Shown here: piece after piece, positions 43,853 to 52,754 of the stretch | Layout: every line of letters starts with the position of its first letter | How positions within the stretch are numbered: the stretch's first letter is position 1 | Source: Halomicrobium sp. LC1Hm | GTDB lineage: Archaea; Halobacteriota; Halobacteria; Halobacteriales; Haloarculaceae | DNA: 64,000 nucleotides | Assembly: GCF_009617995.1 (NCBI RefSeq) | Contig: NZ_CP044130.1 | Span: forward strand, 1-64,000 | Direction: 5' to 3' | Notes under the pieces: model-generated | Database searches by the model: none | Told to the model about the DNA's origin: nothing | What the model saw: the letters and a program-made list of their open reading frames with translations, nothing else | Program-made: the position numbers and the translations under genes

Positions 43853-45319
43853 ATGACGGATTCCGAGGAAGAGGAGACGCCGACGCTCACGGAGATATTC
43901 GAAACGGTCGAGAGCGAGGCCGAGCTCACCGGGCGGAATCTGACCGTGCTCCGAACCGTCCTCGAACGGGAGCCCGCGGGGATCACCGATCTCGCCGAAG
44001 TGCTTGACCACCCCCACCACGAGCTCCGATACTCGCTGCGAGTGCTGGAAGAGGAGAACCTCATCGAGCCGACGGCGGAGGGCGCGGTGACGACCGGTGA
44101 CGTCGTCGGGTCGATCGAAGCTGCAAACGCCGGACTGGAGGAGCTTCAGTCCGGACTCCGGGCGTGTGCAGCGGCATTCGGGTCGGACGAGGGACAGTCG
44201 AGCGAGGCGACGGAAGCGGATGCCCTCGAAGGAGAGAGACGGACGGAAGGGACAGCGGGCCGGGAAACAGAGCAGGCGGAAGGACAGCAAACGACCGACG
44301 CGTCGCCGGGCGAAGCGAGCAGCGAGTCGGCGTCGACGGCCGAGACGGCGTCTGCGACCGAGACGGAATCGGCGGCCGAGAACACCGATGAGACCGAATC
44401 GACGGCGGCCACCGAGGCGTCGGCCGACGCGCAGTCCTCTACTGCGACGACGGTCGAGACGGCCTCGAAAGTGCCCGACGTGGCGAGCGTGCAGAGTCCG
44501 GCCCGAGAGGAGCTGGCGTACGCCGATTTCGAGATCGAGGAGCAACTCGGACACGGGGGCAGCGGCGTCGTTCACGAGGCACAGTACCGCGTCGACGGTG
44601 AGCCGACGACGGTCGCCCTGAAGGTGCCGAACTTCGAGGGGACGATCACGTCGTCGGTGATCGAGGACTTCGAGCAGGAGGCGGAGACGTGGTCGTTGCT
44701 GTCGCCCCGGGACCACGTCGTCGGCGTCGTCGACAGCGGGACACAGCCCAAGCCCTGGATCGCCATGGAGTACATGGACGGCGGCACGCTGCGCGAGCGG
44801 CTCTCGGAGTTTTCCATCGAGCAGGCCGTCTGGACGTGCGAACGGATCGCGCAGGGAGTTCGCCACGACCAGACCGGCGTCCTCCACCTGGATCTCAAGC
44901 CCGAGAACGTCCTGTTTCGCCGGACCGGCGAGGGGAGCTGGGACGTGCCGAAGATCGCCGACTGGGGGCTGGCACGCACGCTCAAAGAACACCAGCCGAC
45001 CGTCGAGGGCATGTCGCCGACCTACGCCGCCCCCGAGCAGTTCGACGCCGAGGAGTTCGGCGACCCCAGCAGCAAGACGGACATCTACCAGCTCGGCGTC
45101 CTCATGTACGAGGTACTGACCGGCCGGCCGCCCTTCGAGGGCAACAGCGTCGCGCTGATGAACGCGATCCTCACCGAGGAGCCCGAGCCACCGGCGGCGG
45201 TCGACGATCGCGTCCCGCAGGCCGTCAGCGACGCCGTGATGAAGGCGCTGCGAAAGGAGCCAGCGGAGCGGTTCAGTACCGTCGAGCGCCTCCAGTCCCA
45301 GCTCCGGGCACAGCTCTGA
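43853..45319 (+). CDS. Winged-HTH Ser/Thr protein kinase (kinase 6)
   Basis: This protein has 488 residues. The ATG at 43853 follows a TATA-like GCTATTACTT by about 25 bp. The N-terminal winged helix-turn-helix (residues 10-85) has a recognition region D-L-A-E-V-L-D-H-P-H-H-E-L-R-Y-S-L. A low-complexity Glu/Thr/Ala/Ser linker (105-215) follows. The kinase domain (220-488) has a complete Gly loop G-H-G-G-S-G-V-V, V-A-L-K-V-P, P-W-I-A-M-E-Y-M-D-G-G, H-L-D-L-K-P-E-N, D-W-G-L-A, Y-A-A-P-E-Q-F. A kinase fused to a DNA-binding domain could phosphorylate in response to a signal and act on its own promoter. The gene converges on kinase 7 with one base between stop codons. Confidence 0.92.
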   Translation: MTDSEEEETPTLTEIFETVESEAELTGRNLTVLRTVLEREPAGITDLAEVLDHPHHELRYSLRVLEEENLIEPTAEGAVTTGDVVGSIEAANAGLEELQSGLRACAAAFGSDEGQSSEATEADALEGERRTEGTAGRETEQAEGQQTTDASPGEASSESASTAETASATETESAAENTDETESTAATEASADAQSSTATTVETASKVPDVASVQSPAREELAYADFEIEEQLGHGGSGVVHEAQYRVDGEPTTVALKVPNFEGTITSSVIEDFEQEAETWSLLSPRDHVVGVVDSGTQPKPWIAMEYMDGGTLRERLSEFSIEQAVWTCERIAQGVRHDQTGVLHLDLKPENVLFRRTGEGSWDVPKIADWGLARTLKEHQPTVEGMSPTYAAPEQFDAEEFGDPSSKTDIYQLGVLMYEVLTGRPPFEGNSVALMNAILTEEPEPPAAVDDRVPQAVSDAVMKALRKEPAERFSTVERLQSQLRAQL

Positions 45320-45320
45320 G

Positions 45321-48143
45321 CTACAGCTCGTCGAGGTGGGCCTGCAGCCGCGACTGCAACCGTTCGATCGTCTCGAAGCGGTGCTCTGGCTCCCTGGCGA
45401 GGGCCGTCTCGACGGTGTCGTCGATCCCGGCGGGGAGAGCGTCGACTCGCTCGCCCGGCAGTTCGGGGTCCTCGGACAGAACGCTCTGCATCACGGCCAC
45501 GTCGGAACCGGTGAAGGGAGGCTCCCCGACGAGGAGTTCGTAGAGGACGACCCCGAGCTGGTAGATGTCCGTCTTGCTGTCGGGCGTCCCGTAGGTGTCG
45601 GGATCGAACTGTTCCGGTGCCGCGTACGTCGCGGTCATCCCGCCGGCAGTCGCGCCGTGCTCGTTCAGCAGTCGGGCGATTCCCCAGTCGGCGACCTTCG
45701 GCACGTCCCAGACGCCCTCGGGCGTCGCCTCGAAGAGGATGTTCGCGGGTTTGAGATCGAGGTGTGCCATCCCGGTCTGGTCGTGTCGGACCGCGTTCGC
45801 GACGCGCTCACAGATCCACAGCGCCTGGCGGTCGTCACACGCGCCGATCCTGTCCGCCAGCGATCCCCCGTCCATGTACTCCAGTGCGATCCAGGGGAGG
45901 GGCTCGACGTCCCAGTCGATGACGGCGACGACGTGAGCCCGATCCGAGAGTCGCTCCCACTGCCGCGCCTCGCGCTCGAAGGCGGCGATGTCGTCGGCCG
46001 TCTGTGTCCCCTCCGTGACGGGCTCTTTGACGGCGACCGTCCGCGACGCCCCGTCGATCTCGACTGTCCCCTCCCGGACGATCGCGTTGCCGCCACGGCC
46101 GACGACTCGACCGGTCTCCACGTCGCCGTAGTCCAGCGACAGCGACGGGGCCTGCGTCGGCTGGCCGGTCGGTATCGCCGTCGAAGCGGACTCGCTGGTG
46201 GTCTCCGACTGCTCGTCGCGGACCCGGTGATCGGTCGCCTCGGACCGTGCCCCCGCCGGGCGCTCCGAACCGGAGGCCGCGTCGGCCGGCGACTCCGCAT
46301 CCCGCTCGGTCGAACTGCCAGGATCGTAGTCGAGCGCCGCGAGTGCCGCCTGGGCGGCCGCCCGCACGTCGTCGTCGTAGTGCGTGCGGAGTGGCGCGAT
46401 CTGCTCGGCCGCCGACGCCGCGCCGAGCGCCGCGAGCGCCCCGCAGGCTTCGACGCGGGGACTGGGGTAGTAGTCGTCGAGCAGGTCGACGAGCGGATCG
46501 CGCGCGGCGCGGAGCTCGCGACCCCCCTCGGCGAACGCGCCGATCGCCTCGGCCGCGGCCGCCCTGACCATTGCGCTTACGTGTCCCAGCCGAGTGACGA
46601 CCGACGAGACGTGATCGTCGGTCACCGCGTCGGGATGGGCCTCGCCGATCTGGCCGAGCGCCTGGAGCCCTCGTTGTTCGACGAGTGGGTCGCCGTCGTC
46701 GACGGTCGCGAGAACGGCGGGGAGCACGGCGTCGGCCAGTTCGCGATCGGCCGCGCCGATCCGTCCGAGGGCGTCGACGGCGTCCGCCCGGACCGATTCC
46801 TCCGCGTCGTCGAGGAGATCGAGGAGGGGAGCCGTCCCGGCCGAGACGGCCGCTCCCGTGGCGTGCTGGTCGACCAGCGGTCGAACGGCCGCTGGGCGTT
46901 CGCCGCCGAGTCGACCGATGGCAGAGGCCGCACTCGATCTGGTGGCCCAGGACTGGTGGTCGAGGTGGTCGACCATCCCGTCCAGCCCGTCGACGACCAG
47001 GTCCGGGCAGTGCTCGGCCAGCCGGCCCAGCTCGCCAAGCACCGTGCTCTTCTCGAAGTCCGGTGCCGACGACAGCGCCGAGAGGTGCGCGCGTGTCGCG
47101 CGCTCGGCTGCCTCGGCCAGTCGAGCCTCCAGCGGGGCGAGGGCGGTCACGGCCTTTCGTCGTATCTTCGAGTCGGAATCGTCGGCGGCGGCCACGAGGT
47201 CGTCGGCGACGCGTTCGAGGACGGCCGGCTCCGTCTCGCCGAGCGTCCCGAACAGGTCGATCGCCCCCTTCCTGACCATCGACTCGTCATCCGTCAGGAG
47301 CAGTGTGAGCCGGTCTACGTGGGGATCGAGGAGCGCCGGTCGGTCCTCGGCGATCGTCTCGACCGCGCTGACGACGTGCCAGCGAGACGCCTCGGAGACC
47401 GCGCTCTCGACGCCGCTTTGCATCGTCGCCTCGACCAGCGGCTCGACCAGCGACGCCCCCGAGTCCGAGCGGCAGGTCACGAGGTTCCGCACGCCGTACA
47501 CCACCCCCTTGTTCGGGAGCGCGCCGCGGTCGAGTTCGCGCTCGAACCGTTCCACGACCTGCGCGCGCACCTGCTCGTCTTTGCCCGCGATCGTCCCCAG
47601 CGCCTTCCCGGCGGCTTCACAGAGCAGTCCGAGATCGTCCTCGGTCGGTTCCAGACAGTCGAGCAGCGTCGGGACCGTGTCCCGGACTTGCTGGGGAAAG
47701 AGGTCGTAGATCGCGGCGAGTGCTGCCGCCCGCTTCGAGCGGGCGAGCTCCTCGTTGTCGGTGTCGGCCAGCGTTCGGTGGTACTGACCGACGGGATCGG
47801 CCCGCGCGACCGGCGTCCGGTCGAACGCTGGCTCTGCCGCCGCGACTCGTGTGCGATCGAACTCCGCGATCGCGGCCACCAGCGTCGGACGGCTGATCCG
47901 GTCGGTGTGGACGACCGCGTCGATCAGCGGCTGGACCAGCGATGCCACTGCCCCTGGGTCCCGTGCCGCTGCCTCCCTGGCCAGTTGCGCCGTGACGTGG
48001 ACGACGCCGTGGTTGTCCGACAGCAGCAGCTCCTCGATGCGCGACCGGTCGTCCTCGGTGTACGCGGCCGGGTCGTCGGGCAGCGTCGCGAGGAACGCGC
48101 GAGCCTCGTCGAGGTGGACCTCGCCCTCGTCGGTGTCGCTCAC
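45321..48143 (-). CDS. HEAT-repeat Ser/Thr protein kinase (kinase 7)
   Basis: This protein has 940 residues: about 610 residues of HEAT/armadillo-like repeats, a variable Ser/Glu-rich linker, and a C-terminal kinase domain (about 665-940). The domain has Gly loop G-R-G-G-N-A-I-V, V-A-V-K-E-P, P-W-I-A-L-E-Y-M-D-G-G, H-L-D-L-K-P-A-N, D-W-G-I-A and Y-A-A-P-E-Q-F. The layout matches kinase 1 with a longer repeat array. It lies 48 bp downstream of kinase 8, on the same strand, and both are probably one transcript. Confidence 0.92.
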   Translation of the reverse strand: MSDTDEGEVHLDEARAFLATLPDDPAAYTEDDRSRIEELLLSDNHGVVHVTAQLAREAAARDPGAVASLVQPLIDAVVHTDRISRPTLVAAIAEFDRTRVAAAEPAFDRTPVARADPVGQYHRTLADTDNEELARSKRAAALAAIYDLFPQQVRDTVPTLLDCLEPTEDDLGLLCEAAGKALGTIAGKDEQVRAQVVERFERELDRGALPNKGVVYGVRNLVTCRSDSGASLVEPLVEATMQSGVESAVSEASRWHVVSAVETIAEDRPALLDPHVDRLTLLLTDDESMVRKGAIDLFGTLGETEPAVLERVADDLVAAADDSDSKIRRKAVTALAPLEARLAEAAERATRAHLSALSSAPDFEKSTVLGELGRLAEHCPDLVVDGLDGMVDHLDHQSWATRSSAASAIGRLGGERPAAVRPLVDQHATGAAVSAGTAPLLDLLDDAEESVRADAVDALGRIGAADRELADAVLPAVLATVDDGDPLVEQRGLQALGQIGEAHPDAVTDDHVSSVVTRLGHVSAMVRAAAAEAIGAFAEGGRELRAARDPLVDLLDDYYPSPRVEACGALAALGAASAAEQIAPLRTHYDDDVRAAAQAALAALDYDPGSSTERDAESPADAASGSERPAGARSEATDHRVRDEQSETTSESASTAIPTGQPTQAPSLSLDYGDVETGRVVGRGGNAIVREGTVEIDGASRTVAVKEPVTEGTQTADDIAAFEREARQWERLSDRAHVVAVIDWDVEPLPWIALEYMDGGSLADRIGACDDRQALWICERVANAVRHDQTGMAHLDLKPANILFEATPEGVWDVPKVADWGIARLLNEHGATAGGMTATYAAPEQFDPDTYGTPDSKTDIYQLGVVLYELLVGEPPFTGSDVAVMQSVLSEDPELPGERVDALPAGIDDTVETALAREPEHRFETIERLQSRLQAHLDEL

Positions 48144-48191
48144 GAGTCGCCCCTCCGCTCGCCTGACGCCGTTCGACGCTCGCCGAGCGGC

Positions 48192-50657
48192 TCACTCCTC
48201 GGTGACATCGATCACCCCGCCGACGCCGACCGTCTGTCCCATGTCCCGGATCGAGAACACGCCCAGTTCGGGCACGTCGGTGATCGGTTCGACGCTGAGT
48301 GGCTTCTGGGGTTCCAGGACCACCTCGGCGGTGTCGCCGTTCTGGATGAAGTCCGGGCGCTCCTCGATGACACGTCCGTCGTCGGGATCGACCGTGGCCT
48401 CGATACTGTCGATGGTACAGGCGACCTGTGCGGTGTGTGCGTGGACGACCGGCGTGTACCCCGCCGTGACGACGCTCGGATGGTCGGTGACGACGATACG
48501 GGCCCGGAGCCGATCAGCGACCGGCGGCGCACCGTCGAGCGGACCACAGACAGCACCTCTGCGAACCTCGCCCTGCTCGGTCCCACCGACCTGGAAGGCG
48601 ACTGTCTCACCCGGACCCGCTTGCGCGATCGCCTCGTGGTTCTGCTCGATCGTCTCGACCGCGCCCGCTACGTCGGCCGGACGGAGCCAAACGTCGTCGC
48701 CGCCTTCGAGCGTTCCCGCCACGACATCGCCAGTCAACACGGTCCCGGCGTCCGAGAGCGTGTACGCGTCCTGAATCGGGAGCCGAAGCGTGGCGCTCTC
48801 GGCCGCCGGAACCGTCGCGTCCTCGAACTGGGCCGCCAGCCGCTCGACGTGGTCCTGTGGAGCGAACGCACAGTCGGTCAGTCGGTCAACGAGATCGTCC
48901 TCGGGCGTCGACGCTGGCCGCGCTGCGGACTCGACAGCGGTCACAGCGCCGATCGCGACAACCTGGCCGGCGTCGCGAACGGTGAACCAGCCCGTTTCCG
49001 GAGCCTCGTCGATCGGATCGACGGCGAACGGCCGCTGGGGAGAGAGCGACGCCTGAACGATGTCGCCCGGTTCGGCGTAGTCGGGCGTCCGCTCGATTTC
49101 CCACGTACCGTGGTCGCCTACGGGCATCACCCGCCGTGTGAGCCCCGTGATCGACGCCGCGACCTGACCGGTGTGGGTGTGGACGACCGGCGTGTACCCC
49201 GCCGTGATGACGCTCGGATGGTCGAGAACGTACAGCTCCGCCTCGAACGAGTCGACTGCCTTGGGGGCCGAGCTCCGACGAGAGCCGAGAGCGCCCCGTC
49301 GGATGTCGTCTCTGTCAGTGGCGGCGTCCGGAACGAGCGTGACCGAATCACCCGCCGTCGCCGTCTCGATCGCAGTGCCAGAGAGCCCCGCTTCCATCGT
49401 CCCGACAGACAGTTCCGCACCGCCCGGCTCGAAGACGAGACGATCGTCTCTCGACAGCGTTCCCGAGGCCACTGCGGCGGAAACGTGAGTCTCGCCGTCG
49501 ACGGAGAACGTATCGCTGACCGCCAGACGGAGCGGATCGTCTGCCGGCTCGCCGTCGATCTCGCGCTCCGCAGTGTCGAGGAGCAACGCGGCGTCCGACG
49601 CGTCGACGCCGTCGATGTCGTCGATGCCCTCGTACAGCGTTGTAGGACGGTCCCGGTCGGCACCGGACGCCTCGGCGTGGCGCTCTGTTGAGGGCGGCGT
49701 GGCCGCCTCGGCGTGCTGTGACTCGACCGTCTCCGATGTATCGCCGGTCGCCCCAGCCGTCCGATCGGACTCTTCGACGATCGTTTCGAGCACCGACGCC
49801 AGATCTCGGCGGAAGTTGACGACCGTCTCGTACCGTTCTGACTTCTCGGTGGCGAGCGCACGGGCGAAGATCTCGTCGAGGGCGTCGTGGAGGTGGGGGT
49901 CGACGGACGTGGGTGGCGTCACGTCGCCGTCGGTGACCCGACGCATGGCCGCCATCCCCGAACCGGGGAAGGCCCGTTTCCCGGTCAGGGCCTCGTAGAC
50001 GACTGTCGCGAGCTGGAACCGGTCCGTGAAGTCGTCCGGCTTACCGAACGCCTCGGGATCGAACTGCTCGGGGGCGGCGTAGTTCGGGGTCAGCCCGTCG
50101 ACCGTCTCGGACTGCTCTAACAGCGACTCGGAGAGTCCCCAGTCGCCGATCTTGGGGAGATCCCACACCCCGTCGGACGTGGCCCGGAAGAGCACGTTAT
50201 CGGGAGTCAAATCGAGGTGGACGATGCCGTGACGGTGGGCGTGCTGGAGAGCACGGCTGAGACAGACGCCGGTCCAGAGGGCCTGTGCCGTGTCCATCCT
50301 ACCGGCCTCCAGTCGGTCTGCGAGCGTGTCGCCGTCCATGTACTCCAGCGCGATCCACGGGAGACGATCACCCCAGTCGACGACGCTGACGACGTGTGCG
50401 TGGTCGTCCAGCTGTGACCACGTCTCTGCCTCGTCGACGAACTCCGCCATCGTGTCCGTCTCGACGGTGCCATCGACGATCGGTTCCTTGACCACGAACT
50501 GCCGTCCGTCGACGGTGACGGCGGACACCCTGGCGAACCCACCAGAGCCGATCCGTTCCCCGCCCTGGATGTCGTCGTAGTCGAGGGCGCAAACGTCGGG
50601 TCCATCGTACGACGAGGGATCCGGCACGGCGTCGATATCTTCGAAGTCAGCAGCCAT
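48192..50657 (-). CDS. Ser/Thr protein kinase fused to two copies of aEF1A domains II-III (kinase 8)
   Basis: This protein has 821 residues from the ATG at 50657. The kinase domain (30-290) has G-S-G-G-F-A-R-V, V-V-K57-E-P, H147-L-D149-L-T-P-D-N (Thr replaces the usual catalytic-loop Lys), D172-W-G and Y-A-A-P-E-Q-F. After a linker come two tandem copies (about 380-580 and 624-821) of the beta-barrel domains II and III of archaeal elongation factor 1A. Copy 2 is very close to EF1A itself, with L-R-L-P-I-Q-D-A-Y-T, H-P-S-V-V-T-A-G-Y-T-P-V and R-D-M-G-Q-T-V; copy 1 is more diverged. No GTPase domain (no GHVDHGK) is present. It could bind ribosomes, aminoacyl-tRNA or EF1A partners and pass a translation-state signal to the kinase. 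The call is firm; the role is inference. Confidence 0.9.
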   Translation of the reverse strand: MAADFEDIDAVPDPSSYDGPDVCALDYDDIQGGERIGSGGFARVSAVTVDGRQFVVKEPIVDGTVETDTMAEFVDEAETWSQLDDHAHVVSVVDWGDRLPWIALEYMDGDTLADRLEAGRMDTAQALWTGVCLSRALQHAHRHGIVHLDLTPDNVLFRATSDGVWDLPKIGDWGLSESLLEQSETVDGLTPNYAAPEQFDPEAFGKPDDFTDRFQLATVVYEALTGKRAFPGSGMAAMRRVTDGDVTPPTSVDPHLHDALDEIFARALATEKSERYETVVNFRRDLASVLETIVEESDRTAGATGDTSETVESQHAEAATPPSTERHAEASGADRDRPTTLYEGIDDIDGVDASDAALLLDTAEREIDGEPADDPLRLAVSDTFSVDGETHVSAAVASGTLSRDDRLVFEPGGAELSVGTMEAGLSGTAIETATAGDSVTLVPDAATDRDDIRRGALGSRRSSAPKAVDSFEAELYVLDHPSVITAGYTPVVHTHTGQVAASITGLTRRVMPVGDHGTWEIERTPDYAEPGDIVQASLSPQRPFAVDPIDEAPETGWFTVRDAGQVVAIGAVTAVESAARPASTPEDDLVDRLTDCAFAPQDHVERLAAQFEDATVPAAESATLRLPIQDAYTLSDAGTVLTGDVVAGTLEGGDDVWLRPADVAGAVETIEQNHEAIAQAGPGETVAFQVGGTEQGEVRRGAVCGPLDGAPPVADRLRARIVVTDHPSVVTAGYTPVVHAHTAQVACTIDSIEATVDPDDGRVIEERPDFIQNGDTAEVVLEPQKPLSVEPITDVPELGVFSIRDMGQTVGVGGVIDVTEE

Positions 50658-50812
50658 GGTCGGAGTGACCAGTGGACGGATGTTAAAACTAGAACTCTCC
50701 GCGAAGCACAAGAGTTGAGACGCTGGCCCGGAAACAGTGGCGACGACAGAATGGTCCAAACGTCGTGCGGAACAGGCCTCGTCGGAACCGCCGGCTTCCA
50801 AGGGAGCGCGCG

Positions 50813-51955
50813 ATGACGGACGACGAGCCGCCGCGGTTCGTGACGACGACAGAGCAGTTCTCGGCGGACTTCGGGACGACGACGGTCGAGTCCGAGCCGG
50901 TGCTCGTCCACAGCCTGGCGGGCGAAGGCGGCCGGGCGGTCGTCGGGGTCTACTCGACCGAGATCCACGAGGGCGAGTGTCACCTGGCGGTCGGGATCGA
51001 CGAGACAGTCCCACGGAAGACAGCCGAGCCACAGAGCCCAGACACCGCAGCGAACGACGACCCCGACGCCGAAACGACGGTCGCCAGACCCGCCGAGAAG
51101 GTGCCCGAGCCGGTCGGGCCGCCGCTGCCCGAGTCGGTCACCTACAGCGAGCTGACGATCGGCGAGCGCGTCGGTGACGGCGGCTTCGCAGAGGTCAGGG
51201 CGGCGACGGTCGAATCGTCCCCGGACGCGGAGCTCGCGGTCAAGCGCCTGACCGACGAGGGGACGCTGGCCAGAGCGACGATCGACCGGTTCGTCGAAGC
51301 GGCGAAGCTGTGGGCCCAATGTGGCGACCACCGCCACGTCGTCAGCGTCGTCGACTGGGGGAAGGTACCCCGGCCCTGGATCGCGATGGAGCGCCTGACC
51401 GGCGGCGACCTGCGCCAGCGCCTCCGCGACGCCGACGACGGGCTCGCGGTCGACGAGGGGCTGTGGATCGCGAGCATGCTGGCCGAGACCCTCGCCGACG
51501 TACACCACCTCGGCGTCCGGCACTTCGATCTCCGGGCCCGAAACGTCCTCTTCGCCTCGACGACCGACGAAGCGTGGGACCTCCCCAAGATCGGCGACTG
51601 GGGCGTCGCGAAGACACAGCGCAGCGGCGACGATCCGACGGCGCTCGATCCCCGCTACGCCGCCCCCGAGCAGTTCGAGTCCGACCGCGAACTCGACCAC
51701 CGGACAGACATCTACCAGCTCGGGACGGTGCTCTACGAACTGCTGACCGGACGGGTGCCGACGGCGACGGGAGCCGAGGGCGAGTCGGTCGCCGAGCGGT
51801 CGCTGCCGACGCCGCCGTCGGAACTGCGCCCCGAACTGCCGTCGTCGGTCGACGAGGTCGTCCAGGCCGCGCTCGCACCGGCCCCCTCGGAGCGGTACAG
51901 TCGGGCGATCTACCTCGCCGACGCGCTGGACGATCTCGTCGACGACACACCGTAA
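50813..51955 (+). CDS. Ser/Thr protein kinase with unknown N-terminal domain (kinase 9)
   Basis: The protein has 380 residues when started at the ATG at 50813. Residues 1-75 form a small beta-rich segment of unknown type (V-L-V-H-S-L-A-G-E-G-G-R-A-V-V-G-V), then an acidic linker. The kinase domain (105-380) has Gly loop G-D-G-G-F-A-E-V, L-A-V-K-R, P-W-I-A-M-E-R-L-T-G-G, a changed catalytic loop H-F-D-L-R-A-R-N (Lys to Arg), D-W-G-V-A and Y-A-A-P-E-Q-F. It is divergent from kinase 8 across a 155-bp spacer with a reverse-strand TATA (TAGTTTTAAC). Activity may be weak given the Lys change. Confidence 0.9.
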   Translation: MTDDEPPRFVTTTEQFSADFGTTTVESEPVLVHSLAGEGGRAVVGVYSTEIHEGECHLAVGIDETVPRKTAEPQSPDTAANDDPDAETTVARPAEKVPEPVGPPLPESVTYSELTIGERVGDGGFAEVRAATVESSPDAELAVKRLTDEGTLARATIDRFVEAAKLWAQCGDHRHVVSVVDWGKVPRPWIAMERLTGGDLRQRLRDADDGLAVDEGLWIASMLAETLADVHHLGVRHFDLRARNVLFASTTDEAWDLPKIGDWGVAKTQRSGDDPTALDPRYAAPEQFESDRELDHRTDIYQLGTVLYELLTGRVPTATGAEGESVAERSLPTPPSELRPELPSSVDEVVQAALAPAPSERYSRAIYLADALDDLVDDTP

Positions 51956-52023
51956 CAGCCGTCTAAAGTGATTTTGCCGCCCCGGAGTGGCGAATGGATG
52001 CACGAAGGGACAGCCGTCAGTAT
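51952..52023 (+). repeat. 80-bp palindromic dispersed repeat, decayed copy
   Basis: This segment keeps the right terminal repeat (ACAGCCGTCAGTAT), the centre (TTTTGCCGCCCC / GAGTGGCGAA) and the CACGAAG spacer of the 80-bp element. It has lost about 8 bp and parts of the left end. It begins at the stop of kinase 9. The terminal CAGTATTA lies about 30 bp before the ATG at 52052 and may serve as that gene's TATA element. Confidence 0.7.
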
Positions 52024-52051
52024 TAGATGGGCGTCACTGCAACCGAGTGGT

Positions 52052-52684
52052 ATGTTCTGGCAGGGACTCGACGACTGGATCGAACGCGAGTTCGGCGCGC
52101 GTGACGAGGGGCTGCTAGACGTCGAGCTGGAGGCGAAGCACCTCGAACTGGTCGAACGCGAGCAGGCGGTCGAGTACGAACTCGTCGGCGAGGAGATGGC
52201 GGAGGTAGAGGGGCATTTCGAGGAGACGGTTCGGGCGGGTGTCGACGCCGAGGGCCACGAGCGGGAACGACACGAAGAGAGAGCCGAACAGCTCAAACTG
52301 GAGTGCGAGCAGCGAGCGGAAAGGCGCGACAGGCACGGACGGCGACTCACCGCAACGTGGGTCATCCGCGCGCTCCGTGCGGTCGAGGGCGAAGCGCCCC
52401 AGGCTGTCCAGCGACGAGTGAACCGAGCGCGGGCGGATTCCAGCGTGGAGTTGCGCCGGGCCGACGAGTATCTCGCCGCCGTCGCAGACGCACTGGCAAT
52501 CGACGATCGGTACCTCCCCGACTGGTCGCTCGACCCGGAGCCGATGCCGGAGCCGTTCGGCGGGGCCGACGGTCCGGGGTTCGATCCCGAACCGCTCGAC
52601 CAGGCCGACGACGAACCGACGATCGATTTCAAAGCGACCGACGACGAGTGGACACTGGAGGACGTGATCGACCTGGGCGAGTGA
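52052..52684 (+). CDS. Charged helical protein with WIEREFG N-terminus, paralogue A
   Basis: This protein has 210 residues. The N-terminus F-W-Q-G-L-D-D-W-I-E-R-E-F-G-A-R matches the next gene's G-L-G-E-W-I-E-R-E-F-G-V-R. A long charged helix rich in Glu and Arg (residues 20-95), probably coiled coil, follows. A globular part contains T-W-V-I-R-A-L-R-A-V, then an acidic tail. The family is unknown. The two paralogues lie between the last kinase and a coiled-coil operon and may be kinase substrates or adaptors. Confidence 0.7.
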   Translation: MFWQGLDDWIEREFGARDEGLLDVELEAKHLELVEREQAVEYELVGEEMAEVEGHFEETVRAGVDAEGHERERHEERAEQLKLECEQRAERRDRHGRRLTATWVIRALRAVEGEAPQAVQRRVNRARADSSVELRRADEYLAAVADALAIDDRYLPDWSLDPEPMPEPFGGADGPGFDPEPLDQADDEPTIDFKATDDEWTLEDVIDLGE

Positions 52685-52754
52685 CGCGACACCGCGCGCG
52701 TTCGAAACGCGACCACGGAAAGATTCACCGTGGCGTGGGCTCAAACGGCGAGTC

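Noticed and set aside
43670-44992. Minus-strand extension of the small membrane protein to over 500 residues
   Set aside because: The extra part is antisense to kinase 6; the TATA at 43690 and the ATG at 43669 define a short gene.
45336-49691. Very long open frame on the plus strand opposite kinases 7 and 8
   Set aside because: It is antisense to two genes with clear domain structure and has the Arg/Asp/Val-rich composition of a GC-rich shadow frame.
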